Shown: positions 1 through 10,459 of the stretch, piece after piece
Layout: the number at the start of each line of letters is the position of its first letter
Numbering within the stretch: position 1 is the stretch's first letter
Source of the DNA: Sphagnum compactum
Taxonomy: Eukaryota; Bryophyta; Sphagnopsida; Sphagnales
Assembly (NCBI GenBank): GCA_965153455.1
Contig: OZ234494.1
Span: 22,258,001-22,322,000 of the forward strand
Length of the DNA: 64,000 bases
Reading direction: 5' to 3'
Program-made: the position numbers and the translations under genes
Notes under the pieces: model-generated
Seen by the model: the letters and a program-made list of their open reading frames with translations, nothing else
What the model was told of the DNA's origin: nothing
Databases searched by the model: none

Positions 1-1390
1 ACTCTATTTCCACATCCCTTCTTTCCTCTTCTACTTTTAGGTCTTAGCATTCTTCCATTAGGACTAAGATCTTTCCAAAATTTTGGAGCTCATCTAACAC
101 ACTTATTGTTAACTCGGACATGTTTTGAATAGTTGGGAGGAATGAATGACTTGCTAAAACACTAGGATTGAGCTTGACATTTGGAATTAAGATTTTGATG
201 TTCTTGTTTTTGCAATAAAAATAAATTGCTAGGTTGTAGGTATCTTTTTGACAATCCTCAGGTTGCTCATAAATTATAGCTTGTAGTATCCCAAAGCTCA
301 CATCAGGTCCTTTCATTCTTAAGTTGGATTATTACATGTTGCATAAATGCACCTTCCATGCCCTAGATGTGATTTTGCATTGCAAGTTAATTAGGGTTTT
401 AGCCATTTATAATTCCTTTCACCAAACAAGACCCCTCACATGATGAGTAGCAAAATTTGTGAATTTGCCCTAAATCACACCCTTTCCCCAAACGCCTAAA
501 GCTCAATCTTTGGTGATGGGTGTGTGCACCCCACTCAATATTGAGCAAGAAAGTCATAGTATCCAAAATGCAGATGATACTATTGTCAGCAAACATCAGA
601 TTGTTCATTTGAACAATACAAATCCAAACTTTTCATTTGTGACCTGTCTTAGTAACAACAACAATGGTGTTGAGTTGCCTAAAGTAGTGTTACTGCTTCT
701 GCCAAAATCCTTGAAGTTATTGAAGCTGGTTTGGTCCCAGTACAACACATGTACTGTAAACTATAGGTTTGGTGTAGGGAAGAGGAAGAATTCAAATAGA
801 TTGGGGAAGATTGGTCATCTGCTCCGGTACAATTCTGATATCACCACATTGGAGACACAAGACATCCCCCTGCTATTTAACCTTATATACAAAGACCTCT
901 GTTGATTTTGCAAAAACCTCCATCACAGTCAAAATGCATACAAACATTCTGTAGTAGTAGTAGTAGTAGTGTATCACCACATTTGTGATTTACTGCATCC
1001 AGCTAGTTTTCTATACCAAAATTGATGTCCTCTGGAACATAATTTTCAGCTGTTAAATTCACACAGCACATGGATCCATCAAAACATGCTTAATCAGGCG
1101 AGGGAGGAGAATTGCATTGATTCATATCTATGAAATTGGCAGAGAAATCCCCACAACAACAATTTCACAAGACTGTGTAACATGACAATGAGTGCAATCA
1201 TAACAACCTAATGAAAGTCACCCACAAAAGTGTCATGGAGCATTGATTGCCTTTGGGAATTGATTTTGCACAATGGATTCACACAAGAAAGTGGGTCATC
1301 ATCATATAAATGAAATGTGATCTTCACTTGGATTGAAGCAAATTGCAAATTTTAAATGGATATGAGAAACAAACCGAGAGAGAACTTAAT
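1..1390. other. Intergenic, no gene seen
   Basis: No reading frame here has family motifs or convincing splice context. An open frame at 510-905 (plus) has no recognisable domain and unremarkable composition, so I treat it as chance. A short (GTA)n microsatellite lies at about 950-970. The last ~250 bases may contain the 3' untranslated region of the minus-strand LCAT-like gene that ends at 1391, but I see no clear polyadenylation signal that fixes its end. Confidence 0.5.
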
Positions 1391-2435
1391 CTAAACCACT
1401 AGTTGCTGTTGGGGTCTTGCATTGAGGATTGTATTTACAATTACCTCAAGTGCCTCTTTGTCCTGTAAGATCTTCATGTGGCCTTTCTTGGGGAATGCAA
1501 TAACATCAAGACTCTGCCCTTGAGTATTTTTCCAGTCACTGATCACCGCTGTTAAGCTACAGACATTCACAGTTCCATCTCCATCACCCATCTCAATTTT
1601 GGGTAAATAATCAAAACCTTTGCTGTCATAGCTCAGAGTCTCTGCTGTTGGAACACCAAACCCATAAATCAAAGTAATGGGTACTTTTGGCGCTTGCAAA
1701 ATTTCAGTGAGGTGGGGAATTCGAGATCGATAAGGGGCAATGCCTTCGGGGTAGCCTATGTCATTCAGGAATTCCTCCATATCTGCTGCTGTGTAGTTCC
1801 TGGAAGAAGTGATCACTAGAGGTCGTAACCCGAATGTCCAAGAAACAGGTAACAACCAAAGGTTGGATTCTGAGCTGCGTTGCTCCTGTCTTATCACTAG
1901 TGGATTCACAAAAGGAACCCCTTCAGGATTTCCTGAAGCAAATGTCATCATTTGTTCAACTACCCCACCCCATGGTGCTGCTATGGTGACAAAGTGCGCG
2001 ACGAATTTGTGTCTCCATTCCATGGGTTGCTGATTCAGGAAGTACAAAGTCCATAAACATCCCATACTGTGAGACACAAGTACCACTGGCTCCTTGTTGT
2101 TTGTGGTGTATGCATGTTCAATCAGAGATTTGAGATCTTTCATGTACTCCACTGCAACTTTGGATGCACGGGGTCCTGGTGCATAACGGAAATCGTAAGG
2201 TGCCCCAAATAAAGACCTGCCTTTTTTGTAGCCTTTGCTGGTCAGCTCATTCACCAGCTGTATCATATATGCACTTATAGACCTGTAAACCAAACCCCCC
2301 AACCCCCCCCCAAAAAAAAAACCCTCTTCATAAAGGAACCCGCCCACCTGCCCCAAGCAGATGAACTCTTGAGACAATTGGAGATCCTGACATATGGTCC
2401 AAGAGCCATACTTAAGCTCTCAAACTGAGGAAGGT

Positions 2436-2476
<41 letters not shown>

Positions 2477-3479
2477 GCACATACAAAAGGCAGAAGAATC
2501 ATCTGCCTGCTGAATGCAAGAGACTTCAATTCAAATCCATAAACCAGAACAGAACTTGGACACAAAATTCTTGGACAAGTCCATGACCTAATTCTTGAGC
2601 TGAAGCTCCAACCCTGATGAGATGATAGGTATCAAAGAATGTTTTGGGTTTTGTGTTTTTGGGGGGTTTTTTTTTTTGGCTGGATGGACTCAAAGAAAAA
2701 CTTGCAACAATTTCATAACTGTAAAAAAATAAAATTTAAAGAAAAACCTGCAACAATTATATCACTGTAAAAACAAAATTTCAAAGCTTCCAATGATGAT
2801 GATGATGAGGAGGAGGAGGAGGAGGAGGAGGAGGAGGCGGGGGAGAAAGCTTTTCTTACTTGAAGCTTGGATCCAAGTATTCCATGGCTTCAGTGGTCCC
2901 GAAATAGGGCACCCGAGTCTCCACGCCCTTGGCATTGTGATATTGGTCCGTGAGGGGATCATATTCCAAAGACAATCTATCAGCAAAGCAAGAGATGAAG
3001 GGAGGGAACAAAGTGACCAAATCAAGCCATAGCCGGAAGTAATCCTTCTTCAAGGTGTAACACCAAGGAGAACTGGTCTTGTAATCCTTTGTCAATTTGG
3101 CTTCTAGCTGGTTTCCTCCAGTCCCAGGAACAATCACTACAGGGGAGAGCACTGGATTACTCGGTCTCATTACTGCTGATGGGGTTGTTGTCATTGCTAG
3201 AGCACCCCCAAAAGAAGAGGAAGAAGAAGATGATGACACCCATCTTGTGGAGGAAGAAGAAGAAGAAGAATTGGGACCTGAACAAGAAATGGAACCTATG
3301 GAACCTAGAAGAAGAAGGGACATTAGTCTGATGTTCCTCAAGAAAGAAGCAAACTCTGGAATCTTGTGATGTTGTTTAGATCTAGTGTTTGAGCTTGAAG
3401 AATTCGGTCTTGGCCAGCTGCTGATTCTCCAGCTGAAGAAGAACCTCCAACTCTGACGAGAATCTGGATGCAAAGTCAT
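1391..3479 (-). CDS. LCAT1: LCAT-like phospholipase/acyltransferase (plant LCAT1-like), two exons
   Basis: Alpha/beta-hydrolase of the lecithin:cholesterol acyltransferase family, expected to cleave or transfer acyl chains of phospholipids at membranes or in the secretory pathway. Exons are 3479..2860 and 2282..1391. The intron of 577 bases has a GTAAG donor and a TACAG acceptor and splits the Lys207 codon. The product is 503 residues. Visible: PVVIVPGTGGNQLEAKL at 113-129 (oxyanion region), GAPYDFRY at 233-240, nucleophile Ser279 in SHSMG, APWGG at 309-313, SGNPEGVPFVNPL at 323-335, acid candidates Asp440/Asp442 in GDGDGTV, and His475 in KKGHMK. These match the plant LCAT1 branch along the whole catalytic domain. 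The first 110 residues are unusual: two Ser runs, and a hydrophobic MSLLLLGSIGSISC stretch starting at Met53 that would make a better signal peptide than Met1. The true start (3479 or 3323) is therefore uncertain. Confidence 0.93.
2283..2859 (-). repeat. Intron of the LCAT-like gene with two microsatellites
   Basis: The single intron carries a (GA)n tract at about 2442-2470. Right beside the donor, at 2793-2838, is a compound (ATG)n(AGG)n tract. On the transcribed strand the second tract reads as CCT repeats starting about 20 bases into the intron. Confidence 0.8.
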
Positions 3480-5130
3480 AAGATTTGCTGCAGATCTTCT
3501 TCTTCAACAATCCACTACTGGATTTTATTTTTTGGTTTGGGTGTTGTGTGTTTGAGAACCAAGAATCAGGATGCTCGAACCTAATCAGTCCCAATTCTAG
3601 CTGCCAAAAGAATCAATCCCCTTCTATCTAGCAACCCAGTACTGGATTCAGAGCACACTGCACAACCTTGAAAGAACCTTACAAAAAAAGAGTGTAGGTA
3701 CTTCCAAAAACTCAAGAGAGACTCTGACTCTACCCACACAATCAAGTACACTACTGGAGTACAATACTGAACTCCAAATTCTAAGGAAACAAAAATCTGC
3801 AACAACCTGTCATACAAGAAATTGCATCACAACTGCTGGGTCCTTCAAAAGTTCAGACTTGGGGAAAAACAAAACAACAAGGGTGTGCAAAGAAGACAAT
3901 GAAGAAGATGAAGAAAGAGGCTGCTCTTGCTAACCTTTTAATATACTCTTAACTCCCATGCTGCAGATTCACAAGCTTGGATTTCACATACCTACTCTCT
4001 GGCATTTTGATGCATCTTTTTCTGCAAGTACCTAGTTACCTACATACCTACCTACATACCTACCTACCTACCTACCTCAAGAAAACTAGGAATATTCAAA
4101 TTTTGTAAATACCATTGAAAGTGGTTTTTTAAAATAAATATATGTTTATTATTATTATTTCTTTTGCATCATCCATTGGAAGGTAGGGAAATTGAAAATT
4201 ACATACTGTAGTACCTAGCCTAGTTAGGCACTAATTAATTATTATTTTTTGAAATTGTCAAGTTTTTTGAAAAATACGTGCCTACCATGCCCAAAATCTG
4301 AACAAAGCTCTCTCAAGGACAAATAGTGTCCTTATTTAGTATAATGCCAAATTATAAATTATTATTATTATTGCCAAACATAAGTTATAACTGACCAAAA
4401 ATTAATTAATTAATTATTAGGGAACCTTGCTGCCCAACCAGCCTTGGTACTAGTGTATGTAGAATGTTCTACCACGTGGGAATATTCAAAAGTGGCCACG
4501 TGACTTAAAAAGTATAAACTGCCTTTTGCCTTTTCAGAAAAGTACTGATGAAAAAAACCCTAACTCACAAAAGAAACACTTGTAGCCTAATTGGCCCCAA
4601 GTAGGCCCAAGTTCTCATTCCAGCGAATGGCCAGACAGAGTGAAGCAACATCCACCACCACTGGCAGTGGGTGCTCATTCATCCTCGCTGGTGCTCAGTA
4701 TGTGACACTTCACATTAAAATCCGATGACAAAAAGTATATTGAATGAAGAAAACTTAACACATGCTGGTTTGGCTCACAAACATGGTTTTTCTCCTGCAT
4801 ATTTGCTCAATCTGGTAAAAGGCGCAAACCTGTGTGCATGTTTTGCTCCGGTTGCTGAAGCTGTAAAAAAAAGGCGCAGCAGAGTTGTGCACTGGCTAGA
4901 GAAGAGTGTAATAAATATGATCCCACTACTTCTCCCTGTTTTTGATTGGTCATTCATAATGATTGGTCCAGGTGGTTTGCTATTCGTAGTTCCCACATAT
5001 GTGCAGTTATATGGGTGGAGTCGCAAAACAGTAAATAATTAAACTTGGATGTGAGAAATACTTATGCAGGGTCACGTACTGAGCACCGGTAGGGATGCTG
5101 TAAATTCATCTTGTTTAATATTAAAACTTC
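3480..5130. other. 5' flank of the LCAT-like gene and intergenic DNA
   Basis: This should contain the leader and promoter of the minus-strand LCAT-like gene. A TACC/CTAC microsatellite lies at about 4028-4077, and AT-rich DNA follows. An open frame of 105 codons at 4725-5042 (plus) has no domain I recognise and no supporting splice or start context, so it is not called as a gene. Confidence 0.5.
4473..4502. promoter_or_regulatory. Pair of G-box (CACGTG) elements
   Basis: Two perfect CACGTG palindromes lie at 4473-4478 (inside CCACGTGG) and 4497-4502 (inside GCCACGTGAC), 24 bases apart start to start, so on roughly the same DNA face. G-boxes/ABREs bind plant bZIP and bHLH factors. They sit about 1 kb upstream of the LCAT-like start. 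Assignment to that gene is inference. Confidence 0.45.
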
Positions 5131-5132
5131 AA

Positions 5133-5241
5133 CAGTAACTGGAACACAATCAGTGTTTCCTGTCCACTCACCATCCATGGTTAGTTGTTAGAGGGATGGA
5201 TGGTAAGTGGACAGGAAATACATGGTCGGTGTTGGTTTACT
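5133..5241. repeat. Imperfect inverted repeat / hairpin
   Basis: Arms 5156-5178 and 5196-5218 are 23 bases each and complementary except for one position, with a 17-base loop. Weaker pairing (blocks such as CACAA with TTGTG, and AGTAA with TTACT) continues outward to about 5133 and 5241. It could be a tiny foldback transposon or a small-RNA precursor-like hairpin. There is no coding sequence across it. Confidence 0.6.
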
Positions 5242-5244
5242 CTG

Positions 5245-7195
5245 GCCAGTGTGAACAAACAGCCACCAGTATATAAATGTATATATATATAATTTGTATG
5301 AGTTTGTGTGTATGTGCATTTATGTGTTATCAAATCATTTTGTGGTATTGTGTGGTAATACAAATTGGGGAACATAATCAAATAATTTGAAAACAAAATA
5401 AATGGGTTTATGATCTGTCCAATATGCTTGTGTTGTGCAAGAATGACATTGTTATATTGATGCATTTGTCCATATGTGATCTATTGTGTATCATTAATAG
5501 TGGTGCTTTCTATAAAGTGAGTTTTAAAATATTTAACAACAAAGATAACATTAATTGAATTTTTATTGTAGTTAGTGGGTAGCTAAGGTTAACTATTTTA
5601 TTTTTATTATTCATATTATTACTTCATTCATTATAGCTATTTATGAACTATTACAATAAATAGTTTATTTTTTCATATACACATTTTTCCTTTGAAAATA
5701 ATTTCTGCATTTGTATAATATTTTATTAGATTTCCTTACTAAATATTTCAGTAATTATTATGATGCAATAATACTTCCTAATTGATTATTTATAATAATA
5801 ATAATAATGTAATTTGTAGCTAGCCTGGGTTAACTATTTATTATTATTATTATTATGTCATTTGTTATAGCTATTATGATTTATTATGATTTATTAATTT
5901 TAATAAAAATTAATTATTAATAAGTACATTAATTTTTTAAAAAATCATGACAATAAAAAAATTATGAAATTTATTTAGTAAAATTTTTAATCGATTAATT
6001 ATATATATATAATTAATTAATTGGGCTTACTTTAATTTATTTTTTATTCGTATTTTTATTATCATGTCAATTTTTATAGCTCTTGTAAACTATCAATATC
6101 TAATAATATTATTTAGTAGGCATACTAATTTTAATTCCAGTAATCATATTATTATTTTGAATTTCAGTTAAAGATAATATTACTATTGCTAATTATAATG
6201 TAATTTATATATAATATATAATAATAAATGTCATTTGTAATAACCTTAAGAAGTATAACAATATAGCTTGGATAAAGTTGTAATATGGCCACAATATATT
6301 TAATAAATATCTTACATAGAATTTTAATATATTTTAAAAATACACTTAGTGTAAGCATAATATTGAGGCCATTTATGCTAATAACAATATTTGAATACAC
6401 ATGTTATATATTTGATCATATACATTCAAAATATACATTTGTAAATCTTAATCTACCCATTAATATGCCTTAGAATACACAAAATAGACCTTTGTATATT
6501 TAGAAAACTACAATTAAACTAGTCACATTTGCAACTAATGGGACATAAGTTATCATTCTTGGATGAAAACCAAATTAAATGTTGTTCACATGGAAGAATG
6601 AAAACCAAAATAATCACAAATTAGTTGCAATGTAATGGCAAATATGACCAATTGCAAAAGTGTCCAAAGGTAGTCACATATGATTAATAGTCGCATGTAG
6701 TCACAAATATAGTGGTTACATTTTGGCCAATTTCTACTATTGAATTATGGTTGGTGTGGTTAATGGTCGAACATGGGACAAGGCCACCACTTAACCTTGA
6801 TCATTAATAGGTCTTGCTTATCTTGATCTATTCGGACATGTTAATTAAATGTTAATTAGGGTTTAGGTTATATTGGGAAGCGCAATTGCGAATATGTCTA
6901 AATTTGATCACCAAGATGTCCCATTGTTTGTTGTTGTGGTGAGATTGGGTTGATGATCAATAGACCACCTTGTTATGTTCATAGTGTGCCCTAGTTTTGT
7001 TGGCCTTGTGAAATGTTTTTGTGGGTGCAAGTGCCCTAACCATATAAATGCAACATCCTTGGTTTCATATTATGTGGTTTATGTTTTTTAAGTTTAATTA
7101 ACTACAATAGGTTCAACATCCTTACAAATTTAGTTTGAACCATCACATGTGTATCATTTTCTTATGGTTGGATTTTAAGGGGGATACCCAAGTTA
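5245..7195. other. AT-rich intergenic DNA
   Basis: Very AT-rich, with runs of ATT/TAA microsatellite (notably 5790-5860 and 5995-6020) and no coding signal. The last several hundred bases could belong to the 5' LTR or leader of the following retrotransposon, since a TATA-like CCATATAAATG occurs near 7039. I could not match this stretch to a 3' LTR and did not find a primer-binding site. Confidence 0.5.
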
Positions 7196-7198
7196 GGG

Positions 7199-8170
7199 TT
7201 TAAGGTTCATCACGAAGGTGACACAAGATTCAAATGACATGGTCACTATTATTAATGGTTTCACCAAGTGGGGTGTGGTTTAAGCCACCCATGCCACCTT
7301 CATCATCATCTGGGGGAGATTATTTAAATTTGGAGACAAATTTCTTTCCAAGGTTTGTCACCCCACCACTATTGTGGGAAATAGAGGAGATGTATGGATC
7401 CACCAAAGGGCCTTGTCAATATTTGGAAACGATTGGCACCATTGAGTTAGATGATTTCATCCAGGAATTTGACAATTGGTGTGATGTGTAACAAATGTGT
7501 AATTCCCAATTGTTCACACCCTTCATGGCATGGAAGGGTTTGTTTCAACATTTGAAGGGACCACTTATGAATGATTATTATGAATTTAGACATACATTTC
7601 CCACATTTCACCCAGTTGTGAAATTCTTTTGTGAGTTGTGATGGAATTACCAAGGGGTTAGACTGAAAAGTTGCAAAGTTTGCAAGATTTCCAACGTAAG
7701 CCCCATGAAAGCTGTAAGAAGCCTATGCATGGATACGTAGGTTGATCATGGTGACATAAGGTGTCATGGAAGCCCAAACAGTTTAATTTTGGTATGGGAG
7801 CTTAAACGTTGGATGCGAGATGCCATTTTATTGTAGCTTGCCCAACCCACTTTGGACACTATGTTTCAATTGTCAAAAAAATTTGAGATGAACATGGTGG
7901 AGGAACGGGTGGTCACCCTTGGGTTCAATAAAGAAACCCAAGGAATTTTTTTGCACCATCAGGTTAATAATCACAAGGCCATCCCACCAAGGCTACACCA
8001 CCCAAGACCAAGGGGCCAAATTATATTCAGGTGATGGTTCCACATCATATTCAACGAAACAAGGTGGAAAAAACAAGTGTTGGAGGTGTGGTGGGCCTCA
8101 CAAGAAGAAGGATTGTCCTAATCTACCACATGCCACAACTTCCAACTTTAATCCCAGCCAACCATGATCC
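7199..8170 (+). pseudogene. gag: gag remnant with CCHC-type zinc knuckle
   Basis: A capsid-like segment around 7450-7620 contains DDFIQEFDNWC and, after a stop, a FQHLKGPLMNDYYEF stretch typical of plant gypsy gag. Further on, at about 8069-8110, is a zinc knuckle CWRCGGPHKKKDCP with spacing C-X2-C-X3-H-X4-C, one residue shorter before His than the classical knuckle. At least two stops and several frame changes interrupt the gene, so it cannot yield a capsid protein. Confidence 0.75.
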
Positions 8171-8749
8171 CAATGCAATGTCCATGGGCATGATGCTGAT
8201 CATTGCTTCACATTTCACCCAAAGTTACGACAAGGCTAATCATCGAACACTAATGCCAGTAAGGTCCAAGGTTCTAGGAAAGGTGAAAAGGGGAAAGGTG
8301 CGACCAACAAAGGGTCATCCACGAAACCAGTTCAAGGCCAACCCAACACCATGGAGGCTAGGTTTGCATGATTGGAAGCCCTAGTCACAAGCATTGCGAC
8401 CTAGGTGAAATCTACTACATCTAAGCCAAGGAAGGCCAAGGATTGAGAAGATAGCCAATCATATGGTTTAGATGTTGATCCAAGATTATTTTGTGGAATT
8501 GGTTTTTAAATATTAATGGCATTAGATGAAAGTATGCCACATATGTCAGGAGATCATGGGTTATGGGCAATAAATGATGGAAACCATGTTATGGTTTCAA
8601 ATCATAGTGAAATGATTTTCACATCTGCACCAGTGACAAGGGCTAATGGTCATGTATAAGAACCATGAGGTGCTAATGAAAGGTTGGATCCTTAACATGG
8701 TGAAGCTTAATGTCAAGTGCAGTTCCCATAGTCATTTGTGTTAACACAC

Positions 8750-9425
8750 ATTATTCCCAATTTTATGGGGCATCAATTTTTGGTGAGGTGCCAAGAAAGG
8801 CGCACTATTATAAAACTTGGTCCTGTGCCATTACATAGTCCCATTCAAATCCAATTTTAGTGGAATGGGACTACTCCATACCACTGTACATTAGATGTGG
8901 TGGATTGGTCTAATGGATTGGCCACCCAAATCCAATTTCAATGGAATCGGACTAATGTTGTTCCACCAGACATTGGATGTTGTGGATTAATCCACCCAAA
9001 TCCAATTCATAATGCTAAAAGACACATTTTTCTTCTTTTGGACCCTTCCTACTTCTAAAGCTCATAACTTTCTTAACTCCAATTTAAATTGAATGATCTA
9101 AAATGTTATGAGAACACTACCTTAAGCTTTATAATTCATGTTTAGAACTCTAAAGGTAACATAGCAACATACAAAGACTGTTTGGGTATTTTCAGAACGA
9201 TTTTTAAGTGTTGGGTGTGGCACCTTTTCGACTTTTTGACCATGCACACTTTGAAGGGCCATAATTTTCTCATTTCTAATTTTTTTTGACAAATTTTAGT
9301 GCTATGAATGCACCAAGAAAAAACCTCCAACTTTTCTTTGGACACCATAAATAAAGGAGCCTTCCTTTGAATTTTTTCAAGCTCTCAATTCTTATGTGTT
9401 TAGACATTAGCCTATCTACTTAATG
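8750..9425 (+). mobile_element. Nested LTR-like fragment, copy 1
   Basis: About 9110-9425 aligns by eye with 50200-50525 elsewhere in this window. Shared blocks include GGCCATAA-TTTCTCATTT, ATGC(A/G), TTGGACACCA-AAA-AA-GGAGCC-TCCTTT, and a TGTTT(A/G)-TCTAC-TTA end. A TATA-like CATAAATAAAGG at about 9347 followed by a transcript-start-like GAGCC resembles an LTR promoter. The part before 9110 has repeated CCAAATCCAATT words (around 8840, 8930 and 9000). No second copy of that part was found here. Confidence 0.55.
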
Positions 9426-9484
9426 CATTAGTAAATAACAAAACTTCAAGTTTATTAGATTTTTTTAATGATGGTACAACTAAC

Positions 9485-9850
9485 ATAATGATAGCTACAT
9501 AAGTATCGCCAACATAGGTATAGGCAACCTATGTATAGCCAACATAGGTATAACCAACATAAGAATAGCCAACATACGTATAGCCAACATTTGTATAATC
9601 AACATAAAAAAACCAACATAGGTTTAGCTAATTTGGGTATAATCAACATAAGAATAACTAACTACATTATAAAAAATCATGTCCTTTGCAACTTGTCCTA
9701 CGTAATTAAAAAATGTCCGTTAAAATTAATTTGCGACTTACAAAGGACAAGTTGCAAAGGTCATGATTTCTCATAATGATATGTATAGTTGACATAGGTA
9801 TAGCCAATATAAGAATAACCAACATAAGTATAACCAACATAATGTAAATG
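9485..9850 (+). repeat. Degenerate 15-16 bp tandem repeat (CCAACATAGGTATA type)
   Basis: About ten imperfect copies of the word CCAACATAGGTATAG/A run from 9495 to 9660, and about four more run from 9785 to 9845. The array is split by the 114-bp foldback element at 9665-9778. Confidence 0.7.
9665..9778. mobile_element. 114-bp MITE-like foldback element
   Basis: Terminal arms 9665-9699 and 9744-9778 are 35 bases each and reverse complements with three mismatches; the inner core is 44 bases. Both arms contain CTTTGCAACTTGTCCT. It interrupts a tandem array whose units resume on the other side, which is what an insertion looks like. A target-site duplication is not clear, and it carries no coding capacity. 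Confidence 0.6.
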
Positions 9851-10330
9851 TAGGTACATAACCTAATTATAACCTAAATACAACCTACGTAGCCTAGGGC
9901 AGCCTATATAACCTAAGGTCAACCTACAATATAACCTAGGTTACCTTAGGTGCTTAGCCTAGGTAGCCTATGTTTACTTAGATACCTATCATAAATTAGC
10001 CTAAATCAAACAAGTCTAGTATATTTTAACTAAGCTATTTAAAGTAGGTTGAAAGAAAGTGTTATGAGGTTTTGTTGACATGTTATTTCACATAAAAAGG
10101 AGTGGTGCAATGGTTGAAGACTTGGCCATTCAAAATGGAGGTGAGGGGTTCAAATCTTGAATCTTGTAACTTAGTCGACGAAACCAACTTAGGTTAGGCT
10201 TAGTAGGTTTCATTAGCCATGTTAGGCCTCCTAGGAGGTTAGGTTTTAAAACCTAGGCCGACTAGGCCTAAATACCTAAATGCATAGGTTTAGTTACCTA
10301 AGTACCTAATGGATAGGTGCTTCAGCCTAG
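9850..10330. repeat. CCTAGG/ACCTAA-rich low-complexity DNA
   Basis: At 9850-10015 and 10170-10330 the words CCTAGG, ACCTAA, GCCTA and their complements recur at short irregular spacing on both strands. The composition resembles the larger array at 60.2-61.3 kb. A SINE-like head sits between the two blocks. Confidence 0.55.
10095..10165 (+). mobile_element. Possible tRNA-derived SINE head
   Basis: A box-A-like GTGGTGCAATGG at 10103-10114 is followed about 40 bases later by a box-B-like GGTTCAAATCT at 10147-10157. That is the spacing of the internal RNA polymerase III promoter in tRNAs. The rest does not fold as a tRNA by eye, so a tRNA-derived SINE fragment is more likely than a tRNA gene. 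No tail or target duplication was recognised. Confidence 0.35.
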
Positions 10331-10332
10331 CT

Positions 10333-10455
10333 TTGCCATGTGACAACACCTCATTGGATGTTTAATGTTTGCCATGTGGCAACATATAATTGGATGCCTA
10401 TGCTTGCCATGTGGCAACACATCAAATGAATGCCTACACATGCCATGTGGCATTA
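10333..10455 (+). repeat. 36-bp tandem repeat, about four copies, centred on TGCCATGTGGCA
   Basis: TGCCATGTG(G/A)CA begins at about 10334, 10370, 10405 and 10441, giving spacings of 36, 35 and 36 bases. The intervening ~24 bases share an A-rich segment, and ATTGGATG(C/T) occurs in copies 1 and 2. Each unit carries the interrupted palindrome TGCCA-N2-TGGCA. Confidence 0.75.
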
Positions 10456-10459
10456 TCTC

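Noticed and set aside
510-905. 131-codon open frame on the plus strand
   Set aside because: No family motif, no splice or promoter context, and an amino-acid mix expected from AT-rich random DNA.
4725-5042. 105-codon frame downstream of the G-box pair
   Set aside because: There is no homologue I recognise, an antisense frame of similar length exists, and no splice or polyadenylation context supports it.
10147-10157. Possible complete tRNA gene around the box-B-like word
   Set aside because: The sequence between the two boxes does not form the anticodon and acceptor stems by eye, so only a SINE-like head is listed.
10333-10455. Regularly spaced short palindromic repeats considered as a CRISPR array
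   Set aside because: The spacers are themselves repeated, only four units exist, there is no cas context, and the DNA is a plant nuclear genome.
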